Part shown: one piece after another, positions 52,611-64,000 of the stretch
Position numbering within the stretch: position 1 is the stretch's first letter
How the letters are laid out: every line of letters begins with the position of its first letter
Assembly (NCBI RefSeq): GCF_001640805.2
Contig: NC_066851.1
Location: forward strand, 3,584,196-3,648,195
DNA from: Lates calcarifer
Lineage: Eukaryota; Chordata; Actinopteri; Centropomidae
DNA: 64,000 nucleotides
Direction of reading: 5' to 3'
The notes under the pieces: generated by a model
Databases searched by the model: none
Told to the model about the DNA's origin: nothing
Seen by the model: the letters and a program-made list of their open reading frames with translations, nothing else
Translations under genes and position numbers: made by a program

Positions 52611-53159
52611 ATTAAACAATATATTTGTGACCTGTATTTACATCTTCAGCAGGAACCAATGGACTTGTTGCTGAGTGCTGCAGACATGATGCTGAAGTTG
52701 GAAAGTATTAAGAGACGTACCAGAATATTGTTGGTTTTAGTCTAGGATTTGTTGACAATAAGAAAAATACAGCATAACCCCAGACTTGTCCTGTTTAACT
52801 TTATGTCTTTCCTAAATTAAGTAAAATATTCTGCTTGTGATAGTGTTACAGGAAAAATACATGTGTTGTCAGGAACACTGTTATATTGTAAACTGAATCT
52901 AGACTAAAACACCTGTTTTACTTACAGCATATGCATCACTGACAGCTTATCACTTGACTAGCAGATTATGACTCATCTAGAGAGAAACAATATTTCGAGA
53001 TTCTATAGAAGAATACACTAAATAGTTTGTTCATGTGGATATGGATATTCTTTGCAGTATAGGGCGTTGCTGCCCTGCTGGTGCCAAACTACTTGTGGCT
53101 GCTGTCTGATGGTCCATTAAGTGTTTGCTGCTAAGACAGATGGTGTACTGTAGGCTTAC

Positions 53160-53237
53160 CTCTATCTGGGTAAAGTGCTGCCAGCCTGGCTTCAAGGGCT
53201 CTCAACTGGAGCAGAGCCTTCAGAACAGGCTCTTCAC
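53160..53237 (-). other. candidate minus-strand coding exon, unknown gene
   Basis: Read on the minus strand, a long (CT)n tract ending ctctccag is followed by 78 nt and then donor AGAG|GTAAGC. The 78 nt are open in one frame and phase-symmetric (1-1). They encode EEPVLKALLQLRALEARLAA then LYPDR, a Leu/Ala-rich amphipathic helix of coiled-coil type. I do not recognise the protein. It lies in the 16-kb intron of the myt1l-like gene, so it could belong to an antisense nested gene or a spliced antisense transcript. A single exon-like segment can arise by chance, and the CT microsatellite helps to make a false acceptor. Confidence 0.35.
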
Positions 53238-54904
53238 CTGGAGAGAGAGAGAGAGGGGAGAGAGGCAAAGGGCAACACACTGACACACACACATTCACAC
53301 GTACATTCACACCTACATAGGCTCTCTTAATGTGTGCTGACACAAATGTAGACATACAAGGCACACACACAGACACACACACACACACACATCTCCTAAG
53401 CCCTCACACACACACAACCTACTTCACATGTAGAGCAGCATTCCCAGCTGAGTGCTTCTCTCCAACCTGGCAATTTCAGTGGAAAGAGAATCCAGCTAAA
53501 GTACACATGGCGTCATGCTGATTTCACAACAGGAGGGTTGAATGGCAGAATGGCCTCACTATAGCCCTCGTTACTGATCCAGCAAGATCCGACTCATCTA
53601 TTTCAATAGCACTCTATCATTCGCAGCTGTGTGTGCGTATACAGATGCAGCTAGATTGCAGATTTTTTTACAGTCTTACTCACGCAGTGTTTCATTGTTG
53701 CTGTAAATACAGTTTATTTAATGCAGGGCAAATTAAGGTTGGACCTCTATACTTAGTTCCACTGAGTGATGGAATACATAGCTATACATGTGCAGATACA
53801 ATTCATACATAGAAACACTATGTACAAGCTTATACACACAGCACCATCTGACAGTGATGTTTTGGGTGACATTTAGTTTCTAGGTTGCACAAGATGCTCC
53901 TATAAATGAATCATGAGTAAATCTGTGAGGTGTGAATAATAGATGGGAGGAGAGGTAAAAAACAAAGGAGTGCTGTTATTATTTGTTAATAAGACACTCT
54001 GGAGCATCACTAACTAGATCTCATTACCACAATACACGCAGGCATGCATACTCACAAACACCCACAGCCACACACACACACACCTTCTCCCACCCACATG
54101 CACAAACACTGTGTGTGTGTGTACACACCCCACATGCCAAACACATGCAGAAGTCTCTCATCCTGCATGACTATTTTTACCTGTGAAGCCTGTCGTTGCC
54201 TAGCACTCTGTAATTACATCCCACACTTCACCAACGAATGATTAGAAGCAATGATGGATGGGTTAACACTGTCACCTAAGGATGCCTCAGTGCAAAGCTA
54301 ATTACACGACCATACATGTGTCATATGCCTGATACATGTGATAGCCCTCACAGCCTCCTGCCATAACCACAGAACAAGTGTGATAAAGGTGAACGACGTG
54401 TCTCCTGTTAATCATCAGATAAGACATGATGAAGGAACTCCACTGTTGATTAATAGATCTTTGTAGTGCAGTTGTGTTTAAATATCAACTGATATTAAAC
54501 AGAATGACATAAAGAGTTCATTTAGTGGCGTTTGGCTTTGAGTTTGAACTTTTGAAACATTTTCTCAAATGTTTACCCAGAGCTTTTCCCTCTGCAATGA
54601 AAAATATCTTGTTTCATAATTGTGCATGTTTAGCAAAGTTTTGTGTCTTCTAAATGGACTGGAGTATTCCACCTAAAGTCAATGCACTGATTTCGTCCTT
54701 ATTCTCCATGAAATCACTGTCAACAATATTTTGAGCTTTTCATTTCTAATTATGGACTTTCTGAAATTTCTGAATGTACATTGTTCTTTTCACTGGCAGA
54801 AAAGATAATACTATGGATTTTCTGTCATGTATGGCAGGAAAGTTGTATAGACTTTGTTTCTCTGCATAGACAATTTTGGCGTTATTTGGATCAGATGATG
54901 GAGT

Positions 54905-54921
54905 GTGCGCGCACACGTGTG

Positions 54922-54952
<31 letters not shown>

Positions 54953-54953
54953 A
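54905..54953 (+). repeat. (TG)n then (GTGC)n microsatellite
   Basis: gcgcgcacacgtgtgtgtgt followed by gcgtgcgtgcgtgcgtgc. Confidence 0.9.
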
Positions 54954-55254
54954 GACGGGGATGTGAGGGGTTGCGTTTATGATTGCCACGACTGCAGCTG
55001 GGGCTGTGGGCTGAGTAATTGCCTGTCTTGGTAGGGAGAGCGTGGTAGCGAGCTAAAAGTCAAGTGCTCTCTTCCTGCTGTAGACCTCATTTGGATTCCA
55101 CATAGCTAGCTAGCAAGCTAACGCCAGCCTTGGGCCTGTATTATTCATAGCTTGACAGATAGCTCTCACTAAAAGCATTGGAACTGGGCCAGGTGGTGAT
55201 GGAGCGACAGAGGGAAGCGGTACCACTGCACCTCACTCTCTGCGTGGCAGGATG

Positions 55255-55303
55255 AGAGGAGAGGAGAGGAGAGGAGGAGAGGAGAGGAGAGGAGAGGAGG
55301 AGA
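55255..55303 (+). repeat. (GGAGA)n minisatellite
   Basis: Tandem gagaggagaggagaggagga units, about 50 bp. Confidence 0.95.
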
Positions 55304-57220
55304 CATAACTAAAGGATATGGAAACTGAAGATATAAAACAGCAGGGAGATGGGCAGTTTTAAGAGAAACAGGAAAATGTCTAAGCGGAGTAAGAAAAGGA
55401 AGTAGGGATATAGAGATGCAGAGACTGAGGAGGTGAAGAGGGGAAAGAGGGTGAAGAAAGAAATCACACAGAATTATCTGAGGGCCATATGAAGTTAAAG
55501 AACAGCGTGACTACAAGACGTTCAAGCATAGCTTACATTATAACAGAGATAGAGGATGAGTGCACTAACCACAAAAGGATGAAAATGGAGAGAAGGCAGA
55601 AGCAGAAACGCAGAGCGAGTGAGTGAAACCATTTCAAATAGAGGAGAGAAAGAGGCCTGGAAAAAGAAGAAGAGAACAAGCAGCCATCCACCCCCGCCAA
55701 GCTCAGCAACCCCTCTGCCTCCATGTGCAGAACCAGATAAGGTCGCATTAATCAAAATCTGCCACTTCCCCTTCCAAAAAAACACCGTCTATGCCATCAG
55801 CCCCCCTCTGTGAAGTATCTGTCACCGAAACGGAAATTTCCATATTTAATGGGAAAGCTTTATATCACCAAAAAGGCAGTGTGGGCTGAGGGTGAAAAGA
55901 ACAGAGTTGGTTGGATCTGTCAGCTCTGTCATTAGCTTATACACTTTAGACTGCGTAAGGAGCCTTGGGGTTCATTTCAATTTGGCTGTGATACTGTTGT
56001 TGTCATTTCAAGAGTATGATGGAGCTGGACAGAGATTGGTCCTTGTCGTGTACAGCCACAATCACAAGTGTAATAACAGTCTACTATAATAATATGACAT
56101 TGTCCATTGTCCTACATAATAGTCTCTTACTTAGCACATTGCAGAGTTATTGTTAAAAGTAGTAGTGCTTTTTTTTCCTGCTGCATATTCTGTCCTCACA
56201 TAAACCTCTAAAGCAACTTAAAACACACTTTGAAAGTACTTCCAAACTACAGCCACCAAATTTACACTGGCATATTCATGTGACTTCCTTCGTCATGACT
56301 TCCTCTCTGATGCTATTTGTTTATTTTTCCCTTTGTAATCCCCCACCCCCCACCCCCGTATTTGCCTCCTGTGCATATTATGACAAGCCTGAAAACTACC
56401 TCTCCGACATTACCCAGTGTCAGATAAACAGGTGGTGTTTACGCTTTTTTTTTTTCATCCTCCTCTTTTTTCCTCTTCTTCTTTTTTTTTTTTTTTTTTT
56501 ATAACTGCTTCCCCAAGGATAGACATCAAAGGGAATAACAGATCATGTGCAGTGAGTGCGGAGCGTGCCAGGGGAACATGGGCATGAAGGAGGGGGAGGT
56601 GGGTGGTGGGTGAAGGGTCGGGCAGCTGCTCAGGGCCAGCTCCAGGCCGGGCACATCCTGACCTCTAACCCCTGATTCTCTACTTGCTCTCCCCAGTCCC
56701 AGCCTCCCCCTCCCACCTCCGGCCAGCCCTCCCTTCAGAGCAGCTGCCAACTAAATTACATCAATGTCAAAAAGCCCTCCTCCTGCGCTGAGGAGATGGA
56801 GCCCGGAAAACATGACGCAGAGTGGAAATCACAATGCAACGAACAAAGGGCATACACTTTATTCTATGTGCCAGAATTAGAGTAAAGGATAACTGTGATG
56901 GTTTTTATTATTGTCAACAAATCCCATGAAAAAAACCCAAAACCAAACATGCATTAGTGTCTATATTTTCCCACTGGTCTGTGGCTCTTAGCCTGAAGCC
57001 CAGTGGTTCCTGCAGAAGATGTTTTAATCAGTTTGGAAGACAGTGGAGAGCTCTGTGGCACAGAGGAGTTAGTCAGTTCTGTTCATTGTTGGTTTTGGAT
57101 ACAGAATGTCACCTAACTAATTGTTTAAGTGTTTAACTTTTTGTTGTTTAAATTAAAAGAGCACTCCATTGATTTAGCATTGCACTCCTAAAACACTGTT
57201 AGAAAATCAATGTTGTTGAA

Positions 57221-57242
57221 GTCTATTCTATTTAGAATAGAC
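57221..57242. repeat. 22-bp perfect palindrome
   Basis: Arms gtctattcta and tagaatagac are exact reverse complements around tt; gaatagac recurs just downstream and an inverted copy (gactattc) follows. Confidence 0.85.
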
Positions 57243-59486
57243 TGAATAGACCTCAAATAGACTATTCTGCATTTATCTTTCCATGCATTTTCTTCCTTGT
57301 CCACTTGCACGACATGATACAAGTTGACTGCTTACAGCTGGGTCAGAGGTTTGGGTGTGTTATGCTAGTAATGGCTAATATAGCCTTAAGCCTCTAAAAT
57401 CTAGTAGAGGCGAGAAGCAGGATAAGTTCACATCTTTTTATTTAGTTTCACACTTAGTTTCACACTTGTAGTCTTCAGCCCCAACCAATATTGACTCAAA
57501 TGACATCAATTGAGGACATTTATCAGACTTCACACAGCTCCCCCTGGGGACAAAAAGGGTCTATGACAACTTTTTTTTTCCATTTGCTTACCTGTAAACA
57601 CACTAATCAGTTTATTGTTTAAGTCATTTTAAGCATCGTGGATTGAATATATTTTGGTCTGTTGGTCAGTTGAGGTTAATTGTTAATGTTTGTTAATTGA
57701 GGAAATAATTGGCAGAACAATCAGTAACGATAGTAATTCAGCATATTATACTTAGTGATTTAATACACTGGCAAGTATTCAGTATAAGATGCAAAGACTG
57801 AAATGAATGAACGATTTCATTTGCACTGGCAGCCTAATTTACCTCAGTCTTTTTTATTCATTCACACCAAGTCATTTCTATAAGCTCATACAAATAAACA
57901 ACTGTTGTGACAGCCTCCACTGTGGCTTACTTAGACAAATGGACAAGTTAGAGTAAGGGATTCCTTTTCTAAAATGGCTGCTGGGCTAGCAGTTAACTAG
58001 CTGGCCTCTGTGTGTGTGTCTCTGAGTCGGGGTGATTGATTGAAGTCATTACGCTGGTAGAGAGACTCCTTACCTGGCTAATCCAGGAGTGAATTTAGCT
58101 GCAGGATGACAGATAGCCGCATTACACCTCCAGAATCTGCTGTCCGATGAGCTCTCCTGCTCAGGACCTCCACTAGAAAATTATGCAAAACGGCTTGTAG
58201 GAACCACACATCAATATTCTGCCAGAGCTATCTTAAAATCCCAGAACCCAATGTTACATTCAATCCAGGGAGTCTGAGGATACAGTTAGTTAACAATTTA
58301 TATGAGTATGTTCAAATAACATAATATATAGTTATCATTAGGTACATCTTTACCTGTTGTTTACACCTATGTTAAACACTTTGTGGAGATGAGGTCAGAA
58401 TACATCACAACATATTAGGAAAATCCTCATATTTGAGAAGTTGGAAGTGTCACCTGTTTATCCTTTTTGCCTGTAAAAAGCCTAATAAATAATTTAGAAG
58501 TTAACAAATGAGTTCCTAAATATTCATATTTCTGTCCAACGTCTAATTGACTAATAGTTTCAACTCTACACCAGATTTCAAAATTATGTCACCGATTTCC
58601 TCCTCCAGGATCTGCAGAAATGTAAAAAGAAAATAGCCCATCTTTAATGCTCTGAGCTCCATCTCACATTCCCCAGCAACTACACTCCAGCTCCTTGACA
58701 GGGACACCATCAATAAGGCACATAAACAATCTATGAGGATGTGTTTTCCCCAAGCATGAGATTTGGTAGTTGGCAGATTCGGACAAAAGGAGCTAAAGGG
58801 GAGCAGCTGAGGCCTTGGATGGGCTCAGGGAGTGAGGATAAAACGTAGAAAGATGTTGCTCAGCGCATATGAAATGCCCACTAGAGTTGTTTCCAACCAC
58901 TGTACTGCATCTCAGCCATGTTGAGAATGTGGGGCTTAGTGCGAGCTCCAAGGCTGATGCTGGGCTCAGGATAAAGAGGAGACTAAGCAGACAGTACGTT
59001 ATAAGGACACCAGCAGTGGCATGGATAAAAACAAGTGCAAGAGTTAACAGTAGGAGTCAAGACAATGCAAGGGGCAGAGTATTTGACTAAAGTTGAGGCT
59101 GGGTTTATTAGCTTTAGGCTACAAATGTTAGAGCCGGAGCAGTGAATGGGCAACAACAGGCTTATTGAACCAGTGAGCTGTAGAGCATGTTTCCTGGGTT
59201 CTGATGCCTCTTAGCTACTTCACCACTGCACTCACAGTCTAAAACATATTAGCCATTGAATTGTCAAGGAATAGTGATGCTGGATGTTATTGTTTTGTTC
59301 AACTACTTAATCGAACATTTTTACTTACATGTGACTCTTATTGTTAAGACTTCAGTGTAAATCTAAGTGGACATGTAATTTCACAACACTCACATCGTTT
59401 TAAGTTTCACTAACACTGAGGATTATTTCAACACCACAGCTATGAAGTAACTAGTGAGTTTTAGGACAAACTGACAGTCATTCTAC

Positions 59487-59500
59487 TGTGTGTGTGTGTA

Positions 59501-59536
<36 letters not shown>

Positions 59537-59694
59537 AGCCATAGCAGCTGATATGTGAGCTGGAGCCTGAGCCGCCAGAAAACGCCCCAAATTGCAGCGC
59601 CTGCCATGCGCTGAGCCTCCTGCACCAAGACACTGTCTTTTGTTCTCCCCTGCTAGCAGGAGAAGCCTGACAGCTCTGAAATGATCCTCTCTGC

Positions 59695-59745
<51 letters not shown>
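59487..59745 (+). repeat. (TG)n and (CA)n microsatellites in inverted relation
   Basis: TG run at 59487-59532 and CA run at 59700-59745, about 170 bp apart, so the two could pair. Confidence 0.95.
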
Positions 59746-59747
<2 letters not shown>

Positions 59748-60439
59748 TACGCACATACACACACACATACATTTCTCCTTTTCTTTTTAACTCCTCTACC
59801 ATATATTTCCCAATTTTGTGTGCACACAAAATAGGTATATACACACATGCAAACATGCACAAAAACATACACTCTCCCGCCTGTCTCACTCCTATAGCCT
59901 CTATTTTTCCTCCCCACCTCTCATTTCTCTCCCTGTCTGTCTTCTTTCTCATTTTTCCTCACTGGCTGGCTGTGAGGATGGCGAATCCCTCATGGATTTC
60001 TGCAGGGTATCACCATGGAGACGGGGCTCTGCCACACGTGTCTATAGATCCTCCTACTGGATAGGGGGCACAGCCAGAGGTGGTGCATTCCCTCTTTCTC
60101 TAGTCTGCTCTGCGGGTAGAGAAAGAGAGACAACAATAAGCTATGGTTGTGAGAGAGATAGGAGGAAATGGGAAAAAAAAAGGTTGAGAGAGTAAATTGG
60201 TGTGAGAGGAGAAGTGAAGTAATGTATGCCCTGAGATATATACGGAGGAGGTGCAGAAAGTGGATGTGTAGAAGGAAAAGGAGCAAGTGAGGTTATGATG
60301 GGTGAGAACAAAGGAGAAGTATGAGGTGAGAATGTTGGGTGACAGGAGGAAATGACGAGAGGGAGAGAGTCAAGAAGAAAAGCAGCAGTGAGAGGAGACA
60401 GAGGAAGAGGCAACAGCAGCCTCATCCCTGTGTCAGGGA

Positions 60440-61310
60440 GACAAATAGTGTGTGATGCTAATGACTGGCTAAAGCTTTTGCCCCTGCTGAGAACAGCCGC
60501 TAATATGACTGCTAATAAAGGCGCCGTGGAACGCTGTCGCATTCCAGCAGTCGCTCAACTGTCGCCCAAAATTAGCCAAACGGGAGCTCTCCTTCTCCTG
60601 CCGCTCCGCTCTCCTGCCTCACATTAATGCTCCAGAAATGGGGCCCTCTCTCTAACGTTTCCAGAAGGTTTTTCCTGCATTAAAGGGCCACTTGTTCACA
60701 CTGTAATAGAATTTGTTCCATCTTATAATGCTGAGGATGCCCACTCCATAAAATATGAAGTGGTCTTTTTGTGATCTGAAGCTCTTTTCTTCTTTGATTG
60801 CTACCTCTCATACCGCACACTCCTCTTGGAGGATTTTGTGATTCTGCCAGGGGACGAAGCAGAGAAAAACTTAGAATGGTGCAGCGTTTTCTCATCTTCT
60901 TCCTCTCTCTGCACAATTCCCGCAGAATTTATTCTCTTTTTCATTTAAATGCCACCTAATTATTTCGGGAATTTTAATTGCCAAGCGCAGTGAGTGGGAT
61001 GCGATGCCTGTGATGACGAATGTTGTAGCCAAGGTCACACAGCAACAGAGCCAGGGAACGTGGGATGGCGGAGCTGTGGAGGCTTCCTGTGGCTTAGTCA
61101 TCATGGGGCTTAGGAGCGCTGGGGCAAACACACCTCTCACAGTGTCACAACAACCTGACAGCTCAGGGACGGGAGGACACCTGAGACCAAAGTTATTCAG
61201 TATGCAGCACCTCTTAACACGAGCAAGATTAAAAGTCATTTACATAAGATGCTCTGCAGCTGCTTTAAATGAGCAGGAGCTTTTAAACAGGAGCCAAATA
61301 AAATCTATAG
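60440..61310. promoter_or_regulatory. candidate conserved noncoding block
   Basis: About 870 bp of complex, moderately GC sequence without microsatellites, containing repeated ctaat and taatta cores and CpG-bearing stretches (gcgccgtggaacgctgtcgc), 2 kb before exon 4. No coding exon with matching splice phase was found in it. Confidence 0.2.
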
Positions 61311-63386
61311 CACTGTAGGTGGAACTTTTAGCGTAGTCTAGTTTTAAAGCATGCTCACTCTGTGCTATCAAAAGGCCTCTTTGTTTGTACAATCCTGACC
61401 CAAAATAATGAAGAGCACTTGACTCCTTTTAAAGATACAATGGAAAAATACACAGCCAAGTATTTATTATTTGGGATCCATTAGCTGATGTTGTAAAGCA
61501 ATTATAGGAATCCAACAACTAGTTTTCAGAGTGATTCAGGTGTAGTCACATTAATACCTGTCAGCCGCTGAGCTATGCTGTGGCTCAGTGCTTGACAGCA
61601 AAAGCTACCATAAGACTGCTTTATTGTTAAGATAAAGGTAGAGAGGCAGGACTAAAGACAGAGGAGGAGAAGAGTGGTGAGGGGCTGCGTCTATCTGCCT
61701 TTCCCACACCACTTTTCCCTCTCCCTCTTTCAATCCCTGCTCCCCCTCCTTCCTCCCACTCACCTATCCTCCTCTCCTGCCAGCCCGCCTGCCTTGGCAG
61801 CTGCTAACCTGCTGGGACCAGCCCTTGATTTATTTGGAGAGGGCCCTGGAATGGAGGGGCCAGGATGAGTGGCATTTTAATGTGCTTTTGAGATGTTTGG
61901 TCACAAGCACTATTGATCACAGTGCCGCAGCACACACCGCCCCCTCCCTCACTGTCCTGCAGACCCCTCACACTGCCCTGGGGGAGAGGTCTGGCTGTCA
62001 GGCAGGGAATGAGTTTCCATGTGGGCTTAGATTAATGAAATGAGGCCCCTGGTTGCAGGGGGTGCAGGGGGTCAGACCATTAAGGAATCCCTGGGCTTGG
62101 CGAGATTGAGCCTGCCAGGTGACTGGACCCTGACTGACGGATGGACGTGTGGGACTGAGGGGAGAGGGAGAGCGAGAGAGAGGGGAGGATGGATGGGATA
62201 TTGGACTGTGGGGCACATGAAAAAGAGAGAAAAAGAGGGGACAATGGGTTTCTAAGACTGCGGTCCACCATCCTGCAACAGAACGTTAGCACCTAACCTC
62301 TGAGATGAGCCTTTTCCATAGCCGCTCCTGCCACAAAAGCAGCACACACTGACCAACAACAATCATTTTCTTACTCTCACACACAGCCTTGTGCCATTCA
62401 TTCACATCAGGTCTTACTCTAAGTAGCGTGGAGCTGGGGAAACATCCAGAGGTTGTAAAAATAGGAGCCAGGGATATTTCACGGCCGAGTGAACATGCCC
62501 AAAGCGTGTTTAGCTCTCTTACACTCGAGCCTGGACACGGGGGTTTATTTGATGGCCAAAACACTCAGCAGAACTCATCATAATTCTGACTGTGTGGGTG
62601 CCATTGTTCAGATGTGCCAAATGTGTGCACACAGCAACAATACGCATATATAGACTCACGCATACATAAATGTACAAACAGCAGCACGCATTATGAAGTC
62701 ACACACATGCAGCTTACACTGGGGGGGGGGCAGGTAGCAGCTCGGGGCTCTTAGAGGTTTGATGAGTGAAATGGATTAAGCCCCTGTGATCAATAGCCTG
62801 AGCGAATACACAGATTATCAGATTAGGATCTGTCCCCCTGCTGCCTAGGGGAGCCAGAGAATACATTAAAACCTGAGGTGCTTTGGCAAGATTCAATTAA
62901 TCAGGCTACAGGTTGTCTTTTCTCCCTTACAGTCAGTTCCAGACAAGCAGTCGTGTTTTGCTGACACCTGGTTCACGTCAGAACAAGGGCATACCAGTGT
63001 GCAGCAAGGTGTTTGCAGAGCATGCACAGTGATTTTCTTATGACCAAAGAACGAATTGATGTTACCTAAATATAAATGTAATCTTCTGCTTTGTTTGCTT
63101 CAAAGATAGAGATTTTTTTTCCCTTTTGTAACTGTTTTCTAGAAGAAATGGAGCATTTTATTATAATTGCGCAATAGCTAATGAGTACATGTCTAATTAA
63201 AGTTGGTTAAGCAAAGTTTAATATTTTTCCCAGCAGAAGAATTTAAGAGGCATTGCTTTGCTTGTAATAAGAGGCCCTTGTTCCTTGTTGCATTCCTTTC
63301 AAATGCAGTTTGTACCACAGCACTTTAGCATTTATGACCAGGTGAGGCTAATAGCTAATGCTTGCCCTCTTGTCTCTCCTCTGCAG

Positions 63387-63856
63387 TGTGTATGGCTGCC
63401 CTTTGGCCAAGAAGAGAAAGAGTCTAGACAGACCATCCCTGGAAACCTCCCCCAAGAGGAGCACCTACCTAGATGACATGGACAACTCCACAATGGAGGA
63501 ATGCTACGAGACAGACGGAACTGAGGAGATGGACGACAGAGAGGAAGAGGAGGAGGAGGGAGCTGTAGAGGAGGAGGAGGAAGAGGGGGAAGTGGAGGAG
63601 GAAGAGGAGGAGGTGGAAGGCTACATGGACTACAACATAGAGCAAATGGAGCACGAGGACGGGGAGGTGGAGAGAGGTGATGGAGAAGGGGAAGAGGAGG
63701 AGGAAGAAGAAGAAGAGGAGGTAGAGGTGGAGCAAGAAGAGGAGGAGGAGGGTGATGAGGAGAGGGTGGAGGAGGCAGAGGAGGAGGAGGAAGCCGTAGA
63801 GGAAGTAGACTATGAAGAGGGAGAGGAGGAGGAAGGAGAGCAAAGTCAAGGGCAAG
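63387..63856 (+). CDS. myt1l: myt1l-like coding exon 4: last ligand of finger 1, NLS and acidic Glu-rich region
   Basis: A 470-nt exon with acceptor tctctcctctgcag and donor CAAG|GTGAGA. Its first base completes Ser48, then VYGCPLAKKRK follows exactly as in MYT1L. Cys52 is the fifth ligand of the finger in exon 3. KKRK (residues 56-59) and SPKR look like nuclear-import signals. STMEECYETDGTEEMDD matches the MYT1L segment SSVDECDDSDGTEDMDE. The rest, about residues 83-200, is an acidic low-complexity region built on GAG/GAA codons, with up to ten Glu in a row, broken by a GYMDYNIEQMEHEDGEVER segment. MYT1 and MYT1L both have such an acidic domain here. The exon ends in phase 1, so the protein continues downstream of the window. 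The purine-rich strand makes a long antisense Leu/Pro reading frame that is not a gene. Confidence 0.95.
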
Positions 63857-63940
63857 GTGAGAACACTTTGTATCATGTATCATGTATTAAGATAATATAG
63901 ACAGATGCACCAAATGCACTAGAGCAACTTTTCAGAACTT

Positions 63941-64000
63941 TAAAGGAATAGTTCAACATTTTAGGAAATCCACTTATCTGCTTTCTGATTGAGCGATGTG
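63941..64000 (+). mobile_element. start of a common teleost dispersed repeat, cut by window end
   Basis: taaaggaatagttcaacatt followed by ttaggaaatccacttatctg and ctttctgattgag matches the opening of a repeat often seen in teleost introns and UTRs (form ggaatagttcaacattttgg). Only the first 60 bases are present. Confidence 0.5.

Larger units (their letters stand above)
47077..63386 (+). other. large intron between coding exons 3 and 4
   Basis: A 16,310-bp phase 2 intron with the microsatellites, the SINE-like element, possible minus-strand exon-like segments and candidate regulatory blocks listed. No additional + strand exon is needed: the phases of exons 3 and 4 join directly to complete the zinc finger. 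Confidence 0.8.

Noticed and set aside
58083..58107. Minus-strand micro-exon with tgcag acceptor and GTAAGG donor
   Set aside because: Only 25 nt, closed in two frames, and nothing to link it to.
59960..60020. GCEDGESLMDF-like text considered as the first zinc-finger exon
   Set aside because: No second Cys/His spacing of the finger and no matching splice phases; the true exon was found at 47014-47076.
63332..63883. Antisense frames of 183 and 135 codons, rich in Pro/Leu
   Set aside because: They are the complement of the Glu-rich GAG/GAA array in coding exon 4.
1..64000. CRISPR arrays, operons, tRNA or rRNA genes, viral genes
   Set aside because: None seen. The tandem repeats are simple microsatellites, and the only tRNA-like text is the SINE fragment at 52.5 kb.

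Overview
The window looks like teleost fish nuclear DNA. It is AT-leaning and intron-like, and very dense in (CA)n, (GA)n and (CT)n microsatellites. It carries fish-type transposon fragments: a hAT MITE with a perfect 8-bp target-site duplication, a SINE-like tail and LINE 3' ends. The only gene I can identify is the 5' part of a myelin transcription factor 1-like gene (MYT1L family, teleost myt1l paralogue; a or b cannot be decided) on the + strand. There is no bacterial or viral gene content.

Layout. 1-3.6 kb: decayed transposon-like repeats and a 27-bp tandem duplication. 3.67-3.73 kb: a possible small exon. 4.3-5.6 kb: a purine/pyrimidine-rich block with a TATA-like motif and a strong GTAAGT donor, a candidate promoter and first noncoding exon. 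5.6-36 kb: noncoding sequence with many microsatellites, a complete hAT MITE at 24.8-25.5 kb, a palindromic MITE-like repeat at 28.3 kb and a LINE tail at 31.06 kb. 36,036-36,149: a well-formed candidate 5'UTR exon. 41,412 onward: four coding exons whose phases join perfectly (46, 34, 63 and 470 nt; 204 complete codons). They are 41,412-41,457 (start codon and basic KRHRTRSK), 43,708-43,741 (linker), 47,014-47,076 (first CCHHC zinc finger) and 63,387-63,856 (last zinc ligand, NLS-like KKRK and the long Glu-rich acidic region). The 16.3-kb intron between exons 3 and 4 holds repeats, a SINE-like element and possible minus-strand exon-like segments. The window ends inside the next intron, at the start of a common fish repeat. 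The remaining fingers and the coiled coil must lie downstream.

Most notable: the first zinc finger is strongly diverged (CPTSACYGNSH instead of the family CPTPGCDGSGH) while all five metal ligands and their spacing are kept. Direct repeats flank coding exon 2, and its acceptor polypyrimidine tract is itself a ~70-bp (CT)n microsatellite. An open 78-nt phase-symmetric exon-like segment lies on the minus strand inside the large intron.

Family assignment rests on recognised motifs and splice-phase consistency. Repeat names, UTR exons and regulatory calls are weaker and are marked so.
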